DNA of 33,436 bases from Candidatus Izemoplasma sp. (GTDB lineage Bacteria; Bacillota_I; Bacilli_A; Izemoplasmatales; Izemoplasmataceae): assembly GCA_021736205.1 (NCBI GenBank), contig JAIPGF010000015.1, forward strand, positions 1 to 33,436, written 5' to 3'. Both the position numbers and the translations under genes were made by a program. This document shows positions 7,026 to 14,242 of the stretch, piece after piece. The stretch's first letter is position 1; every line of letters begins with the position of its first letter. Below the pieces are notes generated by a model that had not been told where the DNA came from, did not search any database, and saw only the letters and a program-made list of their open reading frames with translations.

Positions 7026-9425
7026 ATGACTGCAAAAAAAACAATAGGAAGAAAACTTCTGAGAATAAAAGAATTATTTTTCTTATTTGTTATGCCCGTA
7101 TTGAAAACTTTTCTGAAGTATTGGAGAGAGTGTGCAATAATAATAATTGCTGTTTTTATTTTAAGATATAATTTACTAAACTATGAAGAAATTAAAGTAT
7201 ATTCATATGATGGATTTGATTTTGTATTTATTTTATTACCAACCCTCTTGACTATCATTTCTATATCTTTATCACTCCAGAATGAAAAACAATATGGTTT
7301 AAAAAATATTGAGTTCAGAAAAATTCTAATGAATAAAAAGTATAACTTTATGAATATGCTCCTTATATCCTTAATTATTATGGTATTGTTCCTTTTTGTT
7401 GAATATTTCAATTTGGTTTTAGGTGTTTTTTATCTGATGTTTATAAGTGTTTTTTATGCTTTTTTATTTATAATGCATGAAATACCATTATTATTAAAAA
7501 ACGAAAAATATATTGAGAAGTTGATTAAATTAGCAGTGCATGAGGATGAGTCACCAACTGAGTTAGATAAAGTGTTGAAATTTATGATTTTTAAAAAGGG
7601 TATTTTTGAAACCTATAATTCTTTACATAAAAAAAATGATAAGAAACTATTGGGTAGATTATTACATCTACAGAACGAAGATCTAGATTTTTATAAAAAG
7701 GGCATATCAAAACCTAATAGAAACTTCTTTTTTAGAACACTGAGTAATGACTTATTTGAGATTATTAAGCAATCTAAACTAAATATTATAAGTTTACTTG
7801 ATAATGAAGGTGATTTTAGTTTTGTGAAAATAACTGGTAGCAGTGAAGGTTATTATCATATAACCCGAACAATGTTCTATCTCTATGAGATTCTTAATAA
7901 TAATCTCAAACTCCAGGATTTTTATATTGAAACTTTTTTAAAAATTATTGAAAGATTATTTTTAAGTTTAAAGTCTCAAGATACAATACACAAAGAGTTA
8001 ACTTATAAAGTTTTTACTACAATGATAGTTCATACTCTCTCTCATAAAGAATTATGGTTTGTTAAGTTTTTGCGAAATCATGTTTATAAAAGAAATTCTA
8101 TATATTATAAGTCTGAAGCAATCTTCATTTTTATTTCAATTTATATATATTACCTTATCAATGTTGAAAAAAGCCTTTCGAACGACTTTAAAAATGAATT
8201 AAAGAAATTTATTAAAGATGAGCCATCTGTTAATAATTATAATGAGGCTCTCAATTCTTGGGAAATCAACTATAAATCTTATCTTAATAAGGAAAATTTT
8301 AGTGAAGGAGTTAAATTACTTAAAGATTTACTAGGTATTTTTAGATATAGTGACAGATTTAGTTGGTTTGATACTCCTTTTGGAACTGTTGAATCTAAAA
8401 GTATTGATAATCTGTTCAATATTAGGATGATTTTTAATTGGTGGATAGAGTATGTTTTAATACATGATTTTAAAGAATTAACTAACGCAGATGATTGTTT
8501 AAAGATCCTAAATAAACTTGAAGAAGAGGATAAAATTTTATTATCAAAGGAGTTGAATTCTTGGATTGAAGAAGAGAAAGTAAAGGACCATAATCTTAAA
8601 TGGGCTGACTTGTATGGTATTGCTAAAAAAATACCTCCTTATAAATTAAGTTCAGAATTTGTAAGAAAATTAATAGAATTTAAGACCAGTACACTCAAGA
8701 AATCCAAAATAAAAGAGGTAGAAGAAAATGAGTTAGATGAGAATAATTTTCAATGTTACAAGAAAAAACTGCTTGATGGATTTGTTGATGCCGTTAATAA
8801 ATTACCTTTTATAGATGAAGATGTAGAATTGGATGATACCTCACTAAAATCCATTAAATATCTAAATGATTCTAAGTATAGTGATGCTATAATAAATAAT
8901 AATATTGAACAAATGGAAAGTATATTAGGAAATATGATTACAGACACTTTTTTGGAAACAGTTTCACCGATAAAAGCACTAAATAACCACACATATCCTA
9001 AAGAGATTATTGAGAAAATAATCTCCTTTAACCCAAAATACAAAAGTTCAAACATTTACTCATATGACAGTTCTGTGAAAGATAATAAAATCGAAAAAAT
9101 AGACCGAATTAAAAAAGTTAAAAACTTGTTCCTCCCTCGTAATGTCTTTATTAAAGATAATGCAATCAAAATCAATATTAAACCTTTAAAAAGCCTAACA
9201 AGCGTTAGAAAGTTAACCTCAAAAGAAATCTCTGTAATAATTGATCGAGATTATAAAATAGTAAATGGTTATTATATGTATAATGAAAATGGTGATAGTA
9301 GAGGCCGTTTTTCGGTTACAAGGGAGGGGTTAGAGGATTTTTTAAGTAAAAAATTATTCTTTGTTGAAATTGTATTTAAAACAAATGTTATATTCGATAC
9401 TAAAAAGATAAAGTACTATAAATAA
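7026..9425 (+). CDS. Large membrane-anchored protein of unknown function (799 aa)
   Basis: The first 180 residues hold four hydrophobic helices: RECAIIIIAVFIL, FVFILLPTLLTIISI, MLLISLIIMVLFLFV and GVFYLMFISVFYAFLFIM. About 620 mostly polar, lysine-rich and helix-rich residues follow, presumably cytoplasmic. I recognise no catalytic motif or family. The start at 7026 follows AGAAGGA at good spacing. It follows the HNH gene in the same direction with its own promoter. A helical membrane anchor with a long cytoplasmic domain inside an island carrying two restriction systems could be a defence effector or sensor, but this is guilt by association only. Confidence 0.65.
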   Translation: MTAKKTIGRKLLRIKELFFLFVMPVLKTFLKYWRECAIIIIAVFILRYNLLNYEEIKVYSYDGFDFVFILLPTLLTIISISLSLQNEKQYGLKNIEFRKILMNKKYNFMNMLLISLIIMVLFLFVEYFNLVLGVFYLMFISVFYAFLFIMHEIPLLLKNEKYIEKLIKLAVHEDESPTELDKVLKFMIFKKGIFETYNSLHKKNDKKLLGRLLHLQNEDLDFYKKGISKPNRNFFFRTLSNDLFEIIKQSKLNIISLLDNEGDFSFVKITGSSEGYYHITRTMFYLYEILNNNLKLQDFYIETFLKIIERLFLSLKSQDTIHKELTYKVFTTMIVHTLSHKELWFVKFLRNHVYKRNSIYYKSEAIFIFISIYIYYLINVEKSLSNDFKNELKKFIKDEPSVNNYNEALNSWEINYKSYLNKENFSEGVKLLKDLLGIFRYSDRFSWFDTPFGTVESKSIDNLFNIRMIFNWWIEYVLIHDFKELTNADDCLKILNKLEEEDKILLSKELNSWIEEEKVKDHNLKWADLYGIAKKIPPYKLSSEFVRKLIEFKTSTLKKSKIKEVEENELDENNFQCYKKKLLDGFVDAVNKLPFIDEDVELDDTSLKSIKYLNDSKYSDAIINNNIEQMESILGNMITDTFLETVSPIKALNNHTYPKEIIEKIISFNPKYKSSNIYSYDSSVKDNKIEKIDRIKKVKNLFLPRNVFIKDNAIKINIKPLKSLTSVRKLTSKEISVIIDRDYKIVNGYYMYNENGDSRGRFSVTREGLEDFLSKKLFFVEIVFKTNVIFDTKKIKYYK

Positions 9426-9428
9426 CTT

Positions 9429-9465
9429 AAAAAAAACCCTTAGCAATTTTACTTGTAACCAAGGG
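9429..9465 (-). terminator. Terminator of the RecA-like gene
   Basis: On the minus strand CCCTT (9461-9465) pairs with AAGGG (9437-9441) around a long loop and is followed by eight T residues (9436-9429). The stem is short, but the T-run is strong. It lies between convergent genes. Confidence 0.5.
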
Positions 9466-9475
9466 CTCTTTCTAA

Positions 9476-10474
9476 TTAGTTTCTTTTCTCTTCTATAAAG
9501 CTTTTTATTTTCTTAAAATGTTCGTGCATTAAATCATATAATTTGTTTATTCCATGAACTTTTTTGTCTAAGAAGGGTAAATTGAATTGAAACCAAGAGT
9601 TACTGTCTTTTAGATAGGGGATTTCTTTACCATCTTCATTTTCAAAACTGTTATTCTCTAACCACTCTTTAAACATCCATAGATTAGAAACTCCGCGACC
9701 GAAAAATATTGGAATGTTTACTTTAGTAAATGGATTACATAATCTATTTTTGTTAGTGGTAAACTCAACATAAGCTCCGATGGCTTTCGATTTGTATGTG
9801 GTAGTTGAGAAGACATTATCAATCCATTTTTTTCTTTTACCCCATAATTCTGCAGAGGCAATATGTTTTAATGCATTTCCACCCGATGCTACAACTCGAG
9901 GTTTGAAACCTGAGATATCTGTTCTCGCTTGGTGTACTAAGACTAAGCACGCATTAGTTTTTTTCATTACTGCAACTATTGGTTTTGCTACTCTAGACCA
10001 CATTCGAGCGGCATAACCGATGTGCTTTTTGGAAGCTCCTAAGTCATCCATTTTAGTTTGCTTTTCGGATATTACTTGAGTTGCTGAATCAATGACAATA
10101 ATTCCTGTGTCGTCTTCTTTTGAAACTCTATTGATAATCTTTGTTATGTTTTCTATAGTTTCAGTGGTTATTACGATGAATTTTCCGTTTGGATTTGTAT
10201 TAGGGTTATATAGAAGTTCAGCATAGCCCATAGAATTAAATAAATCATATGTTGCACCACCTTCGACATCAATGTAATAAACCTTTTTATCGTATTTTTC
10301 TATGATATTCCCACAGGCTTGAATTAGAAGTGTTGTTTTACCAACCCCCCATTCAGCTCCAATCCCAATAACCCTACCTTTTGGGAAACCACCATTAAGT
10401 AAAACGTCTAGGTTTAATAAGTCTGTTTTGTATTTAGGTGTGTAAAGTTCTCCTTTTTTATTAATTTGAAACAT
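9476..10474 (-). CDS. Phage-type RecA-like recombinase/ATPase
   Basis: 332 residues from the ATG. Walker A GAEWGVGKT is at 39-47, Walker B IIVID at 125-129, an L1-region-like VHQAR at about 180-184, and SGGNALKH at about 197-204, matching the GGNALKF signature of RecA. It should bind ATP and form filaments on single-stranded DNA. It is clearly diverged from housekeeping RecA and resembles phage or mobile-element RecA/UvsX-type proteins. The ATG has no ribosome binding site. An AAAGGAG box at 10533-10539 instead sits before an in-frame ATT at 10528, which would add 18 residues (IIKNNKTLSNFLNQFDSN) that look like a normal RecA-family N-terminus. The conservative start is listed here. Confidence 0.82.
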   Translation of the reverse strand: MFQINKKGELYTPKYKTDLLNLDVLLNGGFPKGRVIGIGAEWGVGKTTLLIQACGNIIEKYDKKVYYIDVEGGATYDLFNSMGYAELLYNPNTNPNGKFIVITTETIENITKIINRVSKEDDTGIIVIDSATQVISEKQTKMDDLGASKKHIGYAARMWSRVAKPIVAVMKKTNACLVLVHQARTDISGFKPRVVASGGNALKHIASAELWGKRKKWIDNVFSTTTYKSKAIGAYVEFTTNKNRLCNPFTKVNIPIFFGRGVSNLWMFKEWLENNSFENEDGKEIPYLKDSNSWFQFNLPFLDKKVHGINKLYDLMHEHFKKIKSFIEEKRN

Positions 10475-10532
10475 GTTGCTATCAAATTGATTTAAAAAGT
10501 TTGATAATGTTTTATTATTTTTGATAATATCA

Positions 10533-10539
10533 CTCCTTT
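10533..10539 (-). promoter_or_regulatory. Ribosome binding site pointing to a non-ATG start
   Basis: AAAGGAGTGAT on the minus strand is a strong Shine-Dalgarno sequence, 58 bases from the first ATG of the RecA-like gene but only four bases from an in-frame ATT at 10528. The frame is open from an upstream TAA through to the ATG. A GTG inside the box opens only a short, out-of-frame reading frame. Confidence 0.6.
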
Positions 10540-10640
10540 AATTTTTAAGTTAATTTGTATATTATTTTTATAATTGAATATTATTGTTAGTACTATTACT
10601 ATAATTGTATTGTGCGCCAGTAGCGAACTGTCATGTTTAA

Positions 10641-10769
10641 GCAATCAACTTATAACGTAGGTCTTATGATTCCGTCTCTAAACGGAGCCTAATAAAATTG
10701 ACAAATGATTTCAATTATATGATTCCCTATCCATTTGGCTCTTGGGAACCCGACTTATGACATGATTGC
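10641..10769. repeat. Branched inverted-repeat structure
   Basis: GCAATCA (10641-10647) pairs with TGATTGC (10763-10769). After a 2x2 internal loop, TTATAA (10650-10655) pairs with TTATGA (10755-10760). Enclosed are TAGG/CCTA (10658-10661 with 10688-10691), the hairpin TCCGT-CTCTAA-ACGGA (10671-10686) and AATTGA/TCAATT (10696-10701 with 10711-10716). The nested helices could fold as RNA from either strand or as single-stranded DNA. Confidence 0.45.
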
Positions 10770-11045
10770 CGAGTATAATCGAATACAAACTAAATATCCA
10801 TTATACCTAAAACTACCCTTGACAGTCTTGCGAGGTAGAGTTTGTTTGTAACTTTAAACCAATTAACTTATTTTGTAGTAGAGTTAGAGAAACCCACTTG
10901 GATTAGATTTTTCCATAAAAACCTTCTTTCGTATCACTTATATATAGTTTCAAATTTTGATATATTTCTGCTTAAATACTTAAATTAATAATTCATTTCC
11001 TCCAAACACCCTTTCACTATAATATATGCTTAAGGCGTGTTTTAT

Positions 11046-11120
11046 TTGGCTGAAAAAGATACAGATGGTTTAATTTTACTGAATTTAGCATTTTTATTGA
11101 CCGGTTGTCTTGAAACTTAG
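11046..11120 (+). CDS. Possible 24-codon hydrophobic peptide
   Basis: A TTG-initiated frame reads MAEKDTDGLILLNLAFLLTG followed by CLET and a stop. The possible ribosome binding site (TAAGG) is about 12 bases from the start, farther than usual. It could be a remnant of a larger gene, a small membrane peptide, or chance. Confidence 0.15.
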   Translation: MAEKDTDGLILLNLAFLLTGCLET

Positions 11121-11182
11121 AACAAACTGATGAAATTATGACTTTTTTGATGCTCTAGAGCGATTTTAAAGTGTTCAAACTG

Positions 11183-11203
11183 CATAGTGTACAACTAGAA
11201 TCA
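11183..11203 (+). repeat. 21-base direct repeat, copy B
   Basis: Same orientation as copy A at 4008-4028 with one mismatch. It lies 48 bases before the tRNA-Phe remnant, which suggests a recombinase arm site or the scar of an earlier insertion; both are inferences. Confidence 0.5.
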
Positions 11204-11250
11204 GCTCTTTTATAATTTATAATAAGATTTTGTGAAAATAGTGAGAGGTA

Positions 11251-11298
11251 GGATTGAAAATCCGTGTGTCGGCAGTTCGATTCTGTCTCGAGCCACCA
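11251..11298 (+). pseudogene. tRNA-Phe(GAA) 3' half, putative att site of an integrated element
   Basis: Starting at GGATTGAAAATCC, the sequence carries the Phe anticodon GAA (11256-11258), the variable loop GTGTC, a complete T arm (GGCAG-TTCGATT-CTGTC), the acceptor 3' strand TCGAGCC, discriminator A and an encoded CCA ending at 11298. This matches the 3' half of Bacillus-type tRNA-Phe. Upstream of 11251 the match stops abruptly: the two outer anticodon-stem positions no longer pair, and there is no D arm or 5' acceptor strand. It therefore cannot make a tRNA. A 3' tRNA half next to mobile-element genes is the standard footprint of tyrosine-recombinase integration. The strand implies the element lies to the left and an intact tRNA-Phe at its far end. 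Confidence 0.88.
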
Positions 11299-11313
11299 TA
11301 TATCTGTAAACTG

Positions 11314-11336
11314 AAGCGTTTTTGACGCTTTTTTTT
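11314..11336 (+). terminator. Terminator following the tRNA remnant
   Basis: AAGCGT (11314-11319) pairs with ACGCTT (11325-11330) over a 5-base loop and is followed by T residues. It lies 15 bases after the CCA, as expected for the original tRNA transcription unit. Confidence 0.75.
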
Positions 11337-11476
11337 ACGGTTAAATATAAAAAAACATGATGAGATAAGTTCTTTAATTTATAAATTAAAATTATTTTTT
11401 GTAATTTTAATCGATAGAATAAATATGTCATCCTGTTTGTCTGCTGATTCTTATCAAGAATAATGAATCACTTTTA

Positions 11477-11512
11477 ATGAATTATATATTTTTGTAGTCA
11501 TGTATAATTCAT
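11477..11512. repeat. 10-bp inverted repeat
   Basis: ATGAATTATA (11477-11486) and TATAATTCAT (11503-11512) form a perfect stem with a 16-base loop. There is no T-run directly after it, so it is a poor terminator. It lies in the gene-free stretch 11337-11551, in which I see nothing else. Confidence 0.4.
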
Positions 11513-11551
11513 GTTATATATACACATCCTTTGAAGATTATAGACCTAATA

Positions 11552-11582
11552 AAATAAAGACTACAAACGTAATCTTTATTTT
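11552..11582. terminator. Terminator of the surface-protein operon
   Basis: AAATAAAGA-C-TAC (11552-11564) pairs with GTA-A-TCTTTATTT (11569-11581), and T- and A-rich tails lie on both sides. It overlaps the stop codon of the minus-strand gene ending at 11576 and can work in either direction. Confidence 0.65.
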
Positions 11583-12280
11583 TTAAATAATTTTACAGAT
11601 AAAAAAATACTACCACTTAATATTGATAAGATTGAAAAAAATAGTGGGTAACCGACAGTATTCAAATAGTTTTTTACTTTTTCTGTTATATTATTATCTT
11701 GTTTTTCAATAGGAGTTAATAATTCATTCTCAATAATGATAGTAGCTTGCTTTTGAGATTTATTTCCAGAATTATCGGATATTTCTAATATAATTGTGTA
11801 AGTACCGGGTGTCTCAAAATCAATTGTTGAATTAACTATTTTTAAATTACTTGAAGATAGGATATCAACATTATCATTAATGCTGATTTTGTCTAAAATA
11901 TTATTGTTATTTGAGTTAATTTTTAAAGTGATTGTATTTTCCATAACAATATTTGGTGGTGTAATATCAACAACTTGAACATAAACAATTAATTGAGAGA
12001 CTAATTCATCTTCTGTTACTTCAAACACTATGTGGTGTTCGCCTAATTTTTTATTATTATCGTTGTAGGTATTCTCTATGATAGTATATTCTTCAATAGG
12101 TTCATTACTAATTTTACTAATTGAAGTTATTTGTGATTTTATGTATTCAAGACTAATAGGATCATCAATACTTGAATATATATAAGCTTCTTGGATTTTA
12201 GGTTTGTTTATCAAATCTAAAGAATCGCTTCCTGACGATAAGAAAAACGAAAATAATATTAGTATTTTGATTAGAATCAT
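11576..12280 (-). CDS. Membrane-anchored Ig-like surface protein
   Basis: 234 residues: an N-terminal signal or signal-anchor segment (MILIKILILFSFFLSS), an extracellular part with two bacterial Ig-like modules (a GEHHIVFEVTEDELVSQLIVYV-type strand pattern, then PGTYTIILEISDNSGNKSQ), and a C-terminal membrane helix (LFFSILSILSGSIFLSVKLF) ending in KLFKK. The protein is probably held in the membrane by this tail with its Ig part outside. Its ATG overlaps the TGA of the upstream large Ig protein as ATGA, so expression is coupled. It may anchor or cap the upstream secreted protein; that partnership is inferred from the overlap. Confidence 0.7.
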   Translation of the reverse strand: MILIKILILFSFFLSSGSDSLDLINKPKIQEAYIYSSIDDPISLEYIKSQITSISKISNEPIEEYTIIENTYNDNNKKLGEHHIVFEVTEDELVSQLIVYVQVVDITPPNIVMENTITLKINSNNNNILDKISINDNVDILSSSNLKIVNSTIDFETPGTYTIILEISDNSGNKSQKQATIIIENELLTPIEKQDNNITEKVKNYLNTVGYPLFFSILSILSGSIFLSVKLFKK

Positions 12281-14103
12281 TTTCTATCTTTGATGTATTG
12301 CACAATATCTGCTTGTGTCATTGCATTCGCTTCTGCTTCAGTAAGTAAGTCATCCGTATATGTCCAAGTCGGTCTAATGTCATCTAGAACAGTTACGGTC
12401 GTTATTACAGTTGTTTCATTATTATTTGAATCTTTAACAACAACTGTAAATGTATATGTCCCTACTTTGTGTTCGTTTCCGATGTAGTTGTTATCTGTCA
12501 CATAAAGATTATTTGTTAAATTTCCATCGTAATTATCTTCTACAGTCACTTGTGATAGTATTTCTTCTACCCTTACACCATCTGAATTAAACACAGATAC
12601 ATTGTCTAACCCTTGTATAATGGGAGTTACTGTATCTTCTATTACAACAGTTCGTGTTATAGTGGTAGCTGGATTACCGGATGAATCAGAATAATTATAT
12701 TCTACTGTATAGGTTCCTACACGAGTTAGATCTATATTATCAGTAATATTTGCCAGAGGAACTTCTCCTGTTCCATCATAATTATCGGACCAAGTTGCCC
12801 CAGGTTCTGAATAGACACCACCATACTCAATATAAACTATTGACTCCCCAAGCAAAGAAATGGTTGGACTAATATTATCATTAATAGTAATCGTTCTAGT
12901 GACTGTATCAGCAACATTACCGTTTGAATCTGTATAATCGTATAAAACAGTTTGTTCTCCAACTATGTTTGTATCGACAATACCACTAATGTTTGCTGTA
13001 CCATTGCCATCATAATTATCAGTCCAATTTGCTCCTTCTTCATTGTATATGTCACCTAAGTTTAAATTAATCGAACTACTTCCATTTAAAGTTATGATAG
13101 GACGTGTTGTGTCTTGAACAACCACAGTTCTAGTAACTGTATCAGCAACATTACCTGATGAATCTGTATAGTTAAACTCTATAAAATAATTACCTAAAAT
13201 ATTAGAATTAACAGTTCCTGAACCAATTAATGTATCTGATCCATCGTAATCATCAGACCATATTGCATCTTGATCATTGTATATATCTAAATACTCGATA
13301 TAAACGGTACTGTTACCATTTAACGTTATGATAGGTTTCGTTACATCAACAACCCGTACTGTCACTGTTGAATAAGATGTATTGTTACTTGAATCTGTTA
13401 CACTAAACACTACATTATAATCACCCAATACATTGCTGTTTGCTGAGTAATCATCAGATTCTAATACAATCGAATTTGTTAAGTCTCCATCAGTTTCATC
13501 AGTTGCTGTTAAAGTTGACTTGATTTCATTAATTGTAGAAGGATTACTAACATTTGCGAAATAAACTCCACCTCCAGAGAATTCTGGATTAGTAATATCT
13601 GCAGTAGGATCGGCCATACCAAAATACAAACTTGCTTCTATATCTTGTATATGTGCTGATGTAGCATCATAGTTTCGCGCTGCACCGTCTTCCATTATGA
13701 CATCAAGTTGTATGGCTTGCATTTTGTCATTATATTGACCATTTACTGGAAAACTGACAGGTACAACACCATTCCCAGCGATAATTTCTGATATAGATAT
13801 TGTTTCTGTCCCACTTGCATTCCAACTTCCATTCTCATACAGAAATTGTCTGATTTCTACACGTTTAATTCGATTTGAATCCAAAATTCCTAAATACCAA
13901 GTTCCATTGTAGGTTCCCATTTCATGATAAGTGTTTGTATCGGTTAGATAATTCAAGAAATAATCATCAATAGTAACCCAAGTCATTTTTGATGAGTCAA
14001 GAATGTTGTCTGGGTGACTCGAAAACCCAGATACTGTTTCAAGTGATATTCCAAATAAACTAATAAACAAAACTAAATAAACAATTACAATTTTTCTTTT
14101 CAT
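12277..14103 (-). CDS. Secreted protein with tandem bacterial Ig-like domains
   Basis: 608 residues from the chosen start. A signal peptide (MKRKIVIVYLVLFISLFGIS) is followed by a unique N-terminal domain to about residue 165, then five Ig-like repeats of roughly 80 residues (about 168-253, 254-331, 332-409, 410-490 and 491-578). Three middle repeats share the IITLNG, GA(N/T)W(S/T)DNYDG and YTDSSGN...TRTV blocks of the DUF5011/HYR-like family, typical of adhesins and cell-surface scaffolds. ATG 14103 follows AAGGAG; the longer frame to 14148 runs through that box. No LPXTG or membrane helix is seen at its own C-terminus, and the last 30 residues are a short helical tail. The overlapping downstream gene supplies a membrane anchor. 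Confidence 0.8.
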   Translation of the reverse strand: MKRKIVIVYLVLFISLFGISLETVSGFSSHPDNILDSSKMTWVTIDDYFLNYLTDTNTYHEMGTYNGTWYLGILDSNRIKRVEIRQFLYENGSWNASGTETISISEIIAGNGVVPVSFPVNGQYNDKMQAIQLDVIMEDGAARNYDATSAHIQDIEASLYFGMADPTADITNPEFSGGGVYFANVSNPSTINEIKSTLTATDETDGDLTNSIVLESDDYSANSNVLGDYNVVFSVTDSSNNTSYSTVTVRVVDVTKPIITLNGNSTVYIEYLDIYNDQDAIWSDDYDGSDTLIGSGTVNSNILGNYFIEFNYTDSSGNVADTVTRTVVVQDTTRPIITLNGSSSINLNLGDIYNEEGANWTDNYDGNGTANISGIVDTNIVGEQTVLYDYTDSNGNVADTVTRTITINDNISPTISLLGESIVYIEYGGVYSEPGATWSDNYDGTGEVPLANITDNIDLTRVGTYTVEYNYSDSSGNPATTITRTVVIEDTVTPIIQGLDNVSVFNSDGVRVEEILSQVTVEDNYDGNLTNNLYVTDNNYIGNEHKVGTYTFTVVVKDSNNNETTVITTVTVLDDIRPTWTYTDDLLTEAEANAMTQADIVQYIKDRK

Positions 14104-14242
14104 ACATATCTCCTTTTCTTTTTGGTCTACACTATATATTAATGACAAACTTAGGATTTTTCTTAAATTAATTTAAAAAAAAGAAAAAAAGGTACCTTAT
14201 CTTTAATATACTTATAGAGGCAAAGTAGAAAAGGAGAGAAAA

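Larger units (their letters stand above)
10475..11250. other. Long gene-free stretch at the island's right end
   Basis: Apart from the possible 18-codon extension of the RecA-like gene, no protein gene of normal size fits here on either strand. It contains a branched inverted-repeat structure (10641-10769), a further imperfect hairpin at about 10811-10842 (AAACTACC against GGTAGAGTTT), a possible 24-codon reading frame at 11046-11120, and copy B of a 21-base direct repeat. In integrative elements such a region often holds recombination arm sites, an origin or regulatory RNA; no specific assignment is possible from sequence alone. Confidence 0.5.

Noticed and set aside
9780-10016. Plus-strand open frame opposite the RecA-like gene
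   Set aside because: It lies antisense to conserved RecA motifs and shows no independent coding evidence.
10820-10825. TTGACA as a -35 promoter element
   Set aside because: A perfect -35 hexamer, but no -10-like sequence lies 16-18 bases downstream.
10475-11250. Retron or reverse-transcriptase-linked RNA
   Set aside because: The folded stretch recalls structured RNA, but no reverse transcriptase gene is in the window.
11210-11431. Minus-strand frame of 73 codons containing ARDRIELPTHGFS
   Set aside because: This phrase is the well-known false translation of the antisense strand of tRNA-Phe; it supports the tRNA remnant and is not a gene.
12290-12487. Plus-strand open frame inside the Ig-repeat gene
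   Set aside because: It is a shadow of the strongly supported minus-strand coding sequence and has no ribosome binding site or recognisable product.
12277-14103. Regularly repeated DNA, considered as a CRISPR array
   Set aside because: The repeats are about 240 bases apart, diverged, and encode Ig-like domains; no short identical repeats with unique spacers are present anywhere in the window.
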